DNA of 64,000 nucleotides from Sequoia sempervirens (lineage: Eukaryota; Streptophyta; Pinopsida; Cupressales; Cupressaceae), in NCBI GenBank assembly GCA_007258455.2, contig VDFB02275666.1, positions 84,056 to 148,055 on the forward strand. Direction: 5' to 3'. Positions 23,661 to 34,711 of this stretch are shown in pieces. Within the stretch, counting starts at the first letter, position 1, and the number at the start of each line of letters is the position of its first letter. Both the position numbers and the translations under genes were made by a program. The notes under the pieces are model-generated. The model did not search any database and was not told the DNA's origin. It worked only from the letters and a program-made list of their open reading frames with translations.

Positions 23661-24779
23661 TTATATGTTGAATGCATCTAGGCCCTCTAATAGATCCCAA
23701 ACCTTGTGCCTATAATTGGTGAGTCTCCGATCATGATAGGAGTACAACTTCCTAACCTGCTTAACTACAAGTGCGGAATCCCCGAAGACTTGCAGCACTT
23801 TCACTTTTTTCTTCAAGGCCATAAGAAGGCCAAGGACTAAGGCCTCATATTCTGCTACGTTATTGGTGCAATAAAACTGCAATCGGTGGGCAGCGAGAAA
23901 TGTCTTACCCTTTGGACTGATGAGTTCGATCCCCGCTCCAGCTCCCTGCCTTGACTTCGATCCATCAAATCGGAGCGTCCAGCACGTGGAGAATTCCTTG
24001 TCTTCAGGTCTGATTGAGCCTCCATTCTCTTTCGGCTGGACGGCGGGCCCTGTGATCTTAGAGGGGCTTTCTGGTTCAGGGCAATGATCAACAAGTGATT
24101 CTGCTGGTGTCTCCTCGGGTATTTTTGTCTGAGGAGTGGCTGCTTTCTTAACATGCTCCACTGCTGCTTGGCATAGGCAACAGTCAAATTCGGAGTAGGC
24201 AGCATTATGGACCCTACACCAGTTCGGCAATAAGAGATCCTGGAAATTCATTCGGGCTCCTAGGTTGAGTTGATCCCTTGCACATTTTTCCATGAAATCT
24301 TGAAATTCATCGAGCAATCCCCAGTCGTCGTTGTTATCAGGCTCATCGTGTGCCCCTACCAATGTTTCTGTGTCTGGGGGTGCTCGTGTAGAATCTGTCG
24401 AAGGACTACACAACACCAGCAATACTTCACCTGCACGTTCTTCCTGAAGCCCGAGCTCATTTTGGTAAGAAAAAGGGCAATAATTCCCTAAGTCAGTCTC
24501 GGTGAACAACACCTCGCTGAGATTATTGTATTCCGTGATCATATATTTCATACGGGGTTCACGGTCAATACGGATCTGATTTGGCAGCCCCTTCCACAGC
24601 AGCCACATATGGGAAAGGTCTGTGGAGGTATATCCATTCAGTGCCTTGGTGAACTCCCTTCCCAAAATAATTTCGTAAGCATCGGGAATGTCTGCCACTT
24701 GGATATCGATGACTTGTTATATCCGTGGGTCTATGGCGATTTGCATGGGGATGCGGTTTATTTCACCCACGATGTTGAT
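23661..24779 (-). pseudogene. Post-protease linker and archaeal-type RNase H
   Basis: The frame continues from the protease. ILGREF and PNQIRIDREPRM are typical of the Tat/Athila post-protease segment. A Cys/His cluster (WCRVHNAAYSEFDCCLC) follows around residues 155-175 of the open stretch that starts at 24698. The C-terminal ~110 residues form an RNase H of the archaeal/plant-acquired type: D in RFDGSK, E in AEYEAL and D in FGDSALV, with the fourth Asp in VDALAQ just past the stop. This domain could supply the RNase H activity that the RT-linked domain has lost. Stops: TAA at 24717 and TAA at 23661. Its position upstream of RT is unusual. Confidence 0.82.
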
Positions 24780-25055
24780 CTATGTTTTGTCTAGCTGGGT
24801 CACCTTTCTCTTTGAAGGCGTGGGGGTGATGCCAAGAGTCTTGCATACAGCCAAGGGCATGACATTGGTGGAAGCTCCTGAATCGAGCAAGCAGTTATGT
24901 AAGTTTTTTCTGAAGATCCTGATGGTAGTCAGGAAAGGGGGAGTTTCTGGTTTCCCTTGGAGAATACCCACAGGTGTGTCCATTTGAGCTATTTGGCCTT
25001 TATTCCTATCACAATCCATGTCCCTGGTATTCTTAAATTGCTGATCCTTGGGAGG
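24780..25055 (-). pseudogene. Aspartic protease of the giant element
   Basis: Cleaves the gag-pol polyprotein. The active-site motif LLDSGAS lies near residue 45 of the stretch beginning MDCDRNKGQ at 25019. It is followed by the hydrophobic NVMPLAVCKTLGI, as in plant Ty3/gypsy proteases. It shares one frame with gag, from which it is separated by a TAG at 25056, and it is cut short by a TAG at 24780. Confidence 0.82.
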
Positions 25056-27305
25056 CTATCTACTAGCCTTTTCTGGCTCCTTTTCAGTGTGTCTACTTGC
25101 CGACTGATTTACGGGCACATTGTTCCATCTTCCGGCATTGTCCTGTATCTCCTGTTCTTTCCTGGGCTCCTCAAAAGTTACCCTCTTGGCTGGGGTCTCT
25201 TGTGTCGCATTAGAGGATGGGGTCCCATTCAGAACCCTAAAGAAGGCATGCCTCACAGCAGGAACTTTCAGTAATTCGAAGGCTGACAAATTGATTTTTA
25301 CCTTCTTGAATTCTTCTGCCACGTATTCACCCATTTGCTCGATTTTGGAGCTAAAAGCTTGGCCTATAGCAGAGCTAGGGGTTTGGACCTTCGCTTGCCC
25401 AGACGGATTTTGAGGTTGGCCTTGAGGCTGATTCTGTGACTGACTTTGAGATTGATTCTTGTTAAGGTATTGGGCAGGTATATGAGGAAGCCCAGGGTTG
25501 TTACTGGCATTTGGATCAGGTGGGGTGGCAAAGTTATTTGGTGGGGTAGAAGTTGTGAAGCGTCCACCCGCTTGCCTATTTCTAAGGAAGTATGGACTCG
25601 ACCGCTGATGGAACATGTGGACCTCATCCACAAATGGTTCTTCTTCATCTATTGGACCGTTATCTACTAAATCAAAGAGCTGAGCCAAGGTTTGTTCATT
25701 ACTTACCTCATGCGCTTTCTCATCTTCAGTAAGAGTAGGCTCGACTTCGGGCTCGTTGCGGTCGCCTCGCGAAAATGGTGCCTGATTAACCACCAGACAT
25801 GAGGAATCGTAAGGCTCAGATGGGACAATGTCCCTGCAGTTGGCATTGTCGACTACGTTTTGCACCTCCACCTGGAAGATCTTAGCAGCTGTCTGGAACT
25901 CAGAACAATCCAGTTTGGAATGCCTGCTGGTTTTGTGAAGTCGACACCATCCCGACAAGGCTGCTTTGGCCAAATATACGCCGCTGGATGTTTTGTCGTT
26001 GCTTGCGGGTTGATCGAAAGGCATGGGGACACCACCATTGTTGGGCCTGGTGTTCGACGTGCGATTCTGCCTCTGAGAAGGTCTCCTTTCCGTATTCTGA
26101 TTGGCGTTTTTCCCCCTCTCATAATTCTGTCCGGAGGAGGTGCCCACTTCGCGATTATCTCTGTTGTCTCTATTGTCTCGACTGTCTCGATTGAGATTGG
26201 CCTGGAAATTACGCTGGGAGGCTTGCAACTGGTTATTCTGGTTCTTTAAATGTGTCATCTCCGTGGACATCTTCTTAATCATTTCCGTTAGTTCCTCTGG
26301 TTTGTCCTTCTCGGTCGCACCTCCAGGCGATGGGGCTGGATTTTGGAGAAAAGCGGGTGGGGCCGCCGCATGATTTTGATAGGCTAGAGGAAAGTCCGGT
26401 CCTGACAGGTACAATGGCGTCTGGGGCTGTTGGGAATACGTTTGCTGTTGCGGAGCCATATGGGAATAGTTGTACTGCTGCTGGGGTTGCAAATATGAAG
26501 TCGCAGGAGGCGCATAATTCAATGGCTGCCCCGGATGCGGCACCATAGGCAATTGAGGTACCTGGTTCATAAAAGGAGTTTGGTGAGAAAACGCCTGATT
26601 AAGCCCTTGAATCTGCATTGGGTGGGCGATAGGCCCCAAAGAGGGCAACGGGCCGGAGATATTTTGCCCCAAGTCCGCACTAGCGACAACAGCTTCTGCA
26701 TAGGCAGCCAATGGGGTAGCGGGCGGCGGGCGCATCCTTTTCACCAAGGCCGACGTGAGGTTGTCCAACGCCGCATAGTAGACCAGGAGAGCTGCTGCAT
26801 CATCATTGAGGTACGGAGCCTGAAGCCTCATGTGAGCCCGATGGAAACAGTCATTGAAGGAGCCAACAGGTTCGTTAACCTCCCTCCTAATAGACATGAA
26901 CTGTTGGTAAAGGTCCGTGGGGTTGACAGGGATCTTGTATTTCTGCAGAAAGGCACTCTTCATCAGGTTCCATGAGGTGATGGATCCCCTCGGTAGATTG
27001 ATGTACTAGTAGAAGGCCTCTTCTCCCAATGAATGCGAAAAGAGGCGACACGCAACGTCTTCGTGGTCCACTTGCATTTCGGTGATCGCCGTTTCAAATA
27101 TCTTGATATGCTCTTCAACTGTTCTTTGCATGTCGCGTGGATGGAACTTTGAACAAAAGCCCTCTGAATTCTTGGGCATATCATTGTAAACAACAAAATG
27201 TATCAGCAAAGGGTTATGCGCAAGCGAAGCCATGGGGGGAGGCAGAGGTGGCACTTGCTGTTGGAGAATAGGGATTTGGGGCTGTATTGGCAATACAACC
27301 ACAAT
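25056..27305 (-). pseudogene. Gag capsid/nucleocapsid of the giant element
   Basis: Forms the virus-like particle and binds RNA. The N-terminal capsid part reads CSKFHPRDMQRTVEEHIKIF and, after an in-frame TAG at 27003, continues SWNLMKSAFLQKYKIP, the usual plant gag core. After it come a long Gln/Pro-rich stretch, a coiled-coil-like Lys/Asn/Gln segment, an Asn/Arg-rich basic stretch and a CCHC-like knuckle (CRLHKTSRHSKLDC). The true start is uncertain. The frame is open upstream of 27302 to about 27440, where a stop occurs, and candidate starts near 27519-27550 lie in other frames. Ends at TAG 25056 in the same frame as pol, so a single gag-pol protein is likely. Confidence 0.82.
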
Positions 27306-27760
27306 GTGGGGCTGCCCTTGAGCTATGGCTGCCTGGACTGTGCTTTGGGCCGGAAGGGCCGGGAGAGGAGTGAACCTCTGGCTGCCGGAGGTAAGATGTG
27401 CAAATGCTGTTTGAGATGGTTGGGCGGAAGATGAAGGCTAGCCAAATGAAGGTGAGGGTGAAATGGAGACGGATGGAGTGGGAAAGGAGGAAGAGGCGGA
27501 GCTGCTTCCTTGTGCTCATTTTTCCCTCGTGGGAGGCTGCAATTCTTCAAATTCTCCCTTGTTTGGCGTTGATCGCAACACTCTCTGAAATCTCTTCGGG
27601 GAGAATGATCTGATCCGATCCAACTTTACTTTATCTCCTAACTTAGTATCTTCACCGCGGCCCTCCTTCTAGCGTCAGTTCTATTGATGGCGTTAGGAGG
27701 AGGAGGGCATAAAATGAATCACTTCCAATCTTTAGCTTTGCATTCCCAACATGTCAGCAA
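27306..27760. other. Leader between PBS and gag
   Basis: The short untranslated leader and the 5' end of gag. It contains a second, imperfect copy of the LTR/primer-site junction at 27664-27690. Open frames at 27323-27550 (-) overlap the gag start and may hold its first codons in a shifted frame. Confidence 0.45.
27664..27690 (-). repeat. Duplicate of the LTR/PBS junction
   Basis: These 27 bases match 27761-27787 with two mismatches, 97 bp away. The match spans the last bases of the LTR, the 4-nt spacer and the primer-binding site. Confidence 0.8.
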
Positions 27761-27774
27761 TCCTTCTAGCGCCA
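27761..27774 (-). promoter_or_regulatory. Primer-binding site
   Basis: The minus strand reads TGGCGCTAGAAGGA, starting four bases inside the 5' LTR end (GAAC spacer). It begins TGG, complementary to a tRNA CCA end. I cannot assign the tRNA with certainty. Confidence 0.75.
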
Positions 27775-28676
27775 GTTCTGTTGATGGTGTTTTTATGCAC
27801 TTTTCAACACAGGCAGTGCGTAGGTGCACAACCTTTCTTGAAAGACAATCTTCCACAATAAGATTGCATAACACTATCCCAAGGTCTCTCAGATGTCAGG
27901 TCATGACAGTGCTTAGATACCTCAGTAGTTTGATGTGATTTGCTGGAATCAATAGGCGGTCTTATAGAAAATACAAAGCGTAGGCACAAAGCATGAAGTT
28001 GGATCTTTGAAAAGGAGTTATTGGGATAAAAGCTATTATGAGTTGGTTGTAGGTTCGAACAGCGATCTTGAACTCCTTCTAGTTGTTAGATTTGGCTTTC
28101 CAAAGTGCAATGAACCTTAGTTTTGTTCAGTTTCTAAAAAAGGTGGAAAAAGAGCGAAGGGAAGGAAAAATTCCTAAGTCTGAAGCTTGCTATGAATAGT
28201 AACAATGGAGTTCCTGCAATGGACAATTCCTCAAAACAATGTCCCACTTAACCAGGGATTTCACAGTATCATGGAAATTGTGCTATCTTCTAAGGGCTGC
28301 AGATGTTTCATCCTTCATTCACCACATGCATGCATGAACCAAAGATAATGATTTAGGGCAGCTTTATAATCAAGTCCAGGCTAACTTTGCACAGCTATCT
28401 ACCTTCAGCAAACAGCAAAAAGTATGGACTAAGGGATCATCAACAAAGTAGGAATTTTCATAGTCACCCAACAACATTCCTAAAATTCATCCGAATAAAA
28501 TGAACAACTAACTAAACAGCAAAGAGATCTAAGTCAAGCATCTAATTATTGGAGAAATGAATCAAATAACATGAGAGAAATCAAGGAAATACACCAAGTC
28601 AATGATATTTCTTATAAATTTCTACAGCATTCATTTACAACAACTCAACTCTCACTTTGCAAATGAGGGGAGTGCT

Positions 28677-28685
28677 CTATTTATA
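28677..28685 (-). promoter_or_regulatory. TATA box for genomic RNA, 5' LTR copy
   Basis: The minus strand reads CTATAAATAGAGCACTCCCC, identical to the left LTR. This copy would start the genomic RNA, roughly 870 bp before the LTR end. Confidence 0.7.
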
Positions 28686-28881
28686 GTTTTCAAAAAGCTA
28701 AATGAATGGCCAAGATTCATTACAATTGTGTGGCCAAGATTCATTATGAAATAGGGTTTCACCTACCCCCAAATAGATTTACAATTTAAAAATATTTTTT
28801 GTCTCTTCCCTATTTCGTCATCTAGTGGATGACACTATTGCTCTTTCGTCATGTAGCTAATTGTTGTCTCCTTGGCTGTAG

Positions 28882-31800
28882 CTACTCTTCAGGGAGGTCT
28901 TCTTCCTTGGCTGGGCTATCCTCTTGCTCCTTAGAGGCTGCGTGCTCTATGTACTTGAGGATGACCGCTTGGAGCTTGTCGATCTCGAGGATCTCGCATC
29001 TCAACGCCTGGTAGCTCCATTCTTTGGCGTTCTCTTCCAGCCGCTTCCAATCCTCGTCATACTTCGAGCCTTGATCTCTGAATAGCTCTGATCGATCGAA
29101 GGCATGGACAGCAAAACTTAGGAATTCCGTGGTGATTTCTCCGGCTATCCCGTCCTTCATCTTCTCCTCGAAGTATGGCTTGATCTTTTCGGTGTCCATT
29201 TGCACTGTGGGCATATCATAGCCCGTCATCAACTTGAGATACTCGGTGCATTCTGCCCGGATCTCCTTGATCCATTCAATGTCCGGATCCACTCTATTCA
29301 GGATTTGCTCTAACCTCTCCTTCTGGTTGATGAGGTCTCTGCGCCACACATCCACCAGCCAATGATCCTCCGTTTTTAGCTCTAGCTTTTCCTCCCATGT
29401 ATTCTCCGACATCTGAAGGATGGCTTTAATTCTCGGGAAGGTGGAGTCGTATGTCGTAGGGAAATTGGTGCAGAGCCTTCTGGTGCTCTCCAGGGATTGT
29501 ATCAAATCCAAGAACTTGTTGGCTATCCGTACAGCCCTGCTAATTCCCATGTTTCTGTCGTATGTGACCCGTCGGAACCAATCCTTAGATGTTTTCTCTA
29601 AGTTCTTCGTCCTCTCCATCTTGTCAATCTGTTCTTTGGAGAGCAACTGCAGTGCTGCTGTGGAGGTAGTGGGTAGGTCGTCCACTGAGGACCACTGCTG
29701 GATATAGTCGGTTAGGGTAGCAACCTGTGCCTTGAGCTCATCCTTGGTGACCTTGTTCTACTTGATTAGGTGCACCACCGTGGCCACCGACTCTTCCAGG
29801 TGTTCAACCTTCTGCTCCCTAGTTGCTGTCCCTAAGTCAATGGTGGAGATATCGTAGCCCACCCCGGTCTGGCCAACTGTAGGCGTGGCAACTTGCACTG
29901 CTCGGGAGCCGGAAGCGTCCATTGTTATCTTGGAACGGACCTTAGGCTTCTTCTCCTTCTTTGTTGTGGTAAGGGATCGAGCCAAGATGGCCTCCAATCT
30001 CTCCCTTGGGTCCTTCAGCACTGGGGTAGCCTTCTCCAACTGTTTCTCCAACCACTCGGGCATGGCATATTTATCCTTGGGTGCATCATGGCTGCCCTCA
30101 CCCCTCTCAGTTAGAGGCAAGACTTCTGCCTCCTTTTCCTTTTGGGGCTCTTCCTTTTCCTTGGTAGCTTCCTCCTCTTCGTCGGAGCCCTGAATGAATA
30201 CGAGGTGCTTGAAGGGCAACTTGGTGGACAATAGCTGGGTGGGATCTTCTTCTTTCGCTGCCTCCTCTTCTTTCCTCTCTTCAGCAGTCCCAGCCTCGGG
30301 GCTCTTCACAACATGGGTCTCAGCTACATATGAATCCTTTAGCGGCTGCTCCTCTGGCGGATGCCCCTCTTCTTGCTGTGGTGACTTTTCCGCCTCCTCC
30401 TCAACATCCTTTGGCTACTGAGCCGACTCCTCCTCAAGGTCCTCATCAAAAGTTTGAATGATTTCTTTGGCGCCCGAGCCATCCTCTTCATCCCCGTCTT
30501 CAGAAGAGCCTGTCTCCTCCTCCTCATAAACACCCTGTCGATGGTTGGATGCTCGTACTCGGGGTGCTCATGATATTCATCGACCTCCTCCTCAATAGGC
30601 CTCGAGGCTTCCTGCTCTTGCTCCTCCAACTCCTTTGAAATCTGCATTGTGGCCTCCATGGCTGGCGGCCCTGTTGGCAGTTGTGAAGGCTGAGCTGTTG
30701 CGAGGGCTTTGGTGACGGCTGCTTGGAGAGCAGGGTCCATTAGGATCTGTGAGAGCTCAGGGGGAAGACTTTGCATATGCCGCGCAAGGGCCTCGGGCAT
30801 AGTGGTGAGAGGAACAGGCGACGCTATTGTTGCCAGGGGGAGTGATGTAATGGGTGACATAGTAGCAAAAGAGGAAGGGGGAGTAGTCATGCCAGAAAAG
30901 GAGTCGACGTCAATTATTGGTCCGGCCGGGGGTGAGGGAGCAAGATGGACAGAAATGTCCACTGCTGGCGAGGAAGCGACAACTGTAGTGAGAGAGGTGG
31001 GTGGCACGGGAGGGGCAGGGAGAAGCAAGGTAGGCTGCAATTCTGTCGTAGCCACTGTCTGTTTGAGCCTTTTGGGAGATAAGGCTCCCGTTTCTTTCAT
31101 TGCTTGCTCTTTGGGGTCCACAGACTGTGCTGTCTCTATTCCTTTTCTCTTTTGAGACCTGGTGACGGGGGGAGACTTGGAAGTCTCGCCAGCTGATGTG
31201 GTGGCGGCAACGTCCTCTGTGGCGCTTGGCTCACTCTTGAGCGCCTCGTATGTTAGGACCACCCCTTGTTGCTTCAGTTGCGCCACCCGCCCATCGACCC
31301 ACTCCTTAGTACAAGTTATGATCGGCCGGGTGATAGTGTCTAGGTCATCGACCTCTTGCTCATCCTAATCAATGGAGGGGATTTCCAGGTGGGCAACCGG
31401 AGAGTACCTCGGGTGCATAATGGAGGACTCGTCCTCCTCGAGCTGGTCCGGCACCGGGAACGGCTGCACCCACCTCAAGAACTGTACGGTCATGCGCATG
31501 TAATAACTCATAAGTACCTCTTTGTCGTCTTTGCAATCTGTCCAGAAGTCTTCAATATGGTATTGGTGGGCGTATGCCGGCCCCAGCGCTTTCCTAACAT
31601 GGCCATGTGGGTCCATCCGTGGGCGAGCCGTGTACTAGTCGAAATTGTATTCCTTGAGCTCCTTTTCGGAATTGCTGGCACATTGAGATGTCTGCAGTCG
31701 ATACAGGCCCTGGCCGAGGGTCATGGGATAGGGGATCCCTACTATGTGCTTATTGCCGAAGACTGTCTGGATGTGTTGGAGCTGCCGGGAAAGCTCTAGG

Positions 31801-32938
31801 AGAATGATCATGTTGTTTGGATACTGCGGCAATCTGTTTGGCCACTCCGTGAATCCCTGGGCCCGAATGTAGGTGAACTTAGGGAACTGGATAAATAGGA
31901 AGGCATACTCCTTCAGGAGTGCCTTGGCGCTGTGGGAGACCCTCCTCTCGAAGTCTCCGGCGATCAATCTTACGATGTGGCCAGTAAAGGCGTCATTGAC
32001 CCGGCAGTATTCTTTCTTGAAGTTGCGGTATTGGAGTTGAGGGTACTTGTCAAAAGGCTTGAGCCCTCGCCTATGCCTTATATCTGGTGCCACGAATAAT
32101 CCACTGTATTGTTTCTGACCCGCCAGGGAGTATACCAAGTAAGAGGTCATGTAAAACTTGGAGCTCTTCTTGACGTTTACAAACTGCTCGTGGAAGCAGT
32201 TGCTAATGATGCCTCCCCAGTCGAATGAGGTCTTAGTGTTCACGTCCTCATTCCTCGCAGGATCTATTCAATGTAATATGCCATCCACTCTTGGAAGTAG
32301 GCGGCCGCTGGGACGCCCATGACCCTGCTTAACATGGTCACCAGATCGTGATAGTCCTCATGAAAGTCGCTTCGGAAGAGTTCCTGGGGCACCTTCGTAG
32401 CGCTGCCCCGTTTCTCCTTAAGCCAGTAGAGGTTGATTGATTTCTTGCACCCTAATGGATTGGCATCCCACGCCGCCTGGCACTGCTTTAACGTGGGGAC
32501 CTCCATATGTAGGAACGTGGGGATGTGAAAGGTTTTTGTGATTCCTTCTGGAGACATGTCGGCGAGGATGTTCCCATCCTTATCCACGATTGTCCTGGTG
32601 TCCGTTTGGTAGGCTTCTTGGCAAGCCATTACTAGTTCGGGTGCCACTAGAGAGGGAGGGAAGCCGGCAGCCTTGGCGATTCCACTCTGCCTTATTAGTC
32701 TGGTGCTCTTCGTTGTAGGGTTGACCTTGACCCTCTGAGTGAACTCATCTATGTCCACTTGGCCGATGTTTGTATCTGAGATCTCCTTCCACTCTGTTGA
32801 GACCTTTGACTGGAGCGGCTCACCCTGGAATTGAAACTTCATCTGATCTTTATCTTCTTTTCCCCGAGCGGCCCTTCCGGATTTCTTGCCCTTGTCCTTT
32901 TCGGCGGAGGCCCCTGAAGTTCCTGCAGCTGATTCCAT
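28882..32938 (-). pseudogene. U3-encoded ORF of unknown function, 5' LTR copy
   Basis: Same ORF as in the left LTR, starting at ATG 32938 and ending at TAA/TAG 28882 after EEDLPEE. Open blocks: 32938-32264 (N-terminal globular part), 32243-31635 (second globular part, rich in Tyr/Phe), 31286-30339 (Pro/Ser/Thr linker and acidic block), 30309-29758 and 29685-28882 (helical C-terminus). Private stops lie at 31635, 31365 (both TGG in the other copy) and near 30417 (CAG there). One-base deletions lie near 32248 and near 30527. TAG stops at 32264 and 29758 occur in both LTRs. I recognise no family. The two copies together show one long frame that was largely intact when the element inserted. Confidence 0.72.
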
Positions 32939-32943
32939 ATATT

Positions 32944-32965
32944 CTGCAAGCAAGGGCAAAGTTAG
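32944..32965 (-). promoter_or_regulatory. Candidate 3' splice site before the U3 ORF, right LTR
   Basis: The minus strand reads GCTAAC, then TTTGCCCTTGCTTGCAG ending at 32944, six bases before the ATG at 32938. The branch-point-to-AG spacing is about 17-20 nt. Confidence 0.45.
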
Positions 32966-34540
32966 CGCAACAAAACATCAAAAGCGTTCATGTTAGTCCA
33001 TGTTTTAAGCATATCATCTAAATAATTAATGAAGTACATCATAAATCTTATCCTTAGATGGTATCGATCTTCATTACAGGGCGTTCGGACAATCCGGAGC
33101 CCGAAGGGCCGAACTTCCCTGGCAAAAATGCTGTCAGGAAGGGAAAATGCGACTGCAAGTTCCCGGAGACCCCCTTTGGCCAAATTTCAAAGTACCAAGA
33201 GGCTCGTGATGGAGAACAGCATAATTTAGGATGTGGGTCGAAGTCAAATTCTGGTTTTAAGCTTGTTTGGGTCGGTTTAAAAAGCATCAGAGGTCCCAAG
33301 CCAGAAGGCAGTTAAGGGGCGGCCGTTGGCGACGGCGGACAGCAGGCGGAAACCGGCCAAGGAAGCCCGGAGGCGGAAATCCGAGGGCCGGGGTCTGGGG
33401 AACCAAAGGACGGATGAGCGCACTTACCGTTTAGGCTTGGCGGCAGCGGAGGTAATGCCGGGGCCCGGAAGGCGGGGCGACGTAGGGTGACGCCACTACA
33501 GGGTTTCGCGTTGATTGTTATGGCGGCAGCAAAGAACACCATGGGACCCGAAAGGGGAGAAGATGAGAGCTGGAGGCCGCCGTAAGATATTTGCAATCCT
33601 CGGGCGACGGCGGCGAGGAGGCTCCTGGGGCCCGGAAGGCGAGGTGACGGGGGGTGACGGTGGCCGCAAGGTTTCACGTTGATTTACATGACGGCGGTGG
33701 ACAGATCCTCGGGGCCCGGCGGGCGGGGAGCGGAAGGGTTCTGCCGTGGACGACGGCGGAACCACCACAGAGTTCCGAGGACGGAACTCCGGACGGCCAG
33801 GCCCGAAAGGTCTTGCGGCAGGCGGAGTTCGGCAATATTTAGATGGCCAAGGGAAGCACAGGATCCGGCGAAGCGGGCGGCAAATGCGACCTCGCCGTTA
33901 GGTTTCGCCATTTGGAAACGGCGACAATTTAGACATAGAGGTCTGACACCCGGAGTCCGATGATCATGACGGAAAAATTCCACATCGCCATAGACCACCA
34001 GCGAAAGCTATGGCAGAGCCCGGAGAGCGGGAAGCTGGGGCACGAATTCCTTCGGGGACGGCGAAAACAGGGAGGAAATTCGGCGAGGAACCCCGGGGAC
34101 CAGAGCCCGACGCAGCCAAAGCACCCATGCATAAGTTTAAATTTAGGACGACGGGAGACATTCCGGGACCTGAAAGCCGGAAGGCAGTGGCATGCTTGCA
34201 GATGAGGCACAGCGAAGCGCCAAGGGAAACCCGGGAAGGGAAACTCGATGGGCCGGGCCCGGAAGGGCGGACTACCGTGAAGAGGTTATGGAGTTTCGGA
34301 TTCCAACGGCGAGGAGGGTTTCAGGCCTGGCAAGGACTTTCTCCCTGCGCGAAGAACAGCCGCGATGCGGACAAGTCCTGAGTCGGCGGCGAGGGCAATT
34401 CCGGTGGGTTCCAGAGATTTTCACAAGACGGGCAATGGGCACAATTTAGCGCTCTTCAATTTTATGCCACTCTAATTAATCATTCAACTACTTAAATCCC
34501 TCAAAATGACGAAAAAAGGATGGGAGGGAAAACGGGGATG

Positions 34541-34550
34541 GCCTACCTCA
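34541..34550 (-). promoter_or_regulatory. Candidate 5' splice site in U3, right LTR
   Basis: The minus strand reads TGAG/GTAGGC. With the acceptor at 32944 this would give an intron of about 1.6 kb and a leader exon without any ATG. Confidence 0.3.
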
Positions 34551-34703
34551 AATTCGCTAAATGGTGAGGTACGGAATCCACCAGGAATCGACGAAGTGTG
34601 GTTGATGCCGATGATCACGATGCAGATGAAGACGTTGGGCTCCTGCTGCTTGGCTCTGCAATTCGCTCCAATTCGCAATATGAAGGTGACTGGTGAGCCA
34701 GGA

Positions 34704-34711
34704 ATTATATA
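34704..34711 (-). promoter_or_regulatory. TATA-like box upstream of the U3 ORF, right LTR
   Basis: The minus strand reads GGGGTATATAATTCC, matching the left LTR except for one base beside the octamer. Confidence 0.35.
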
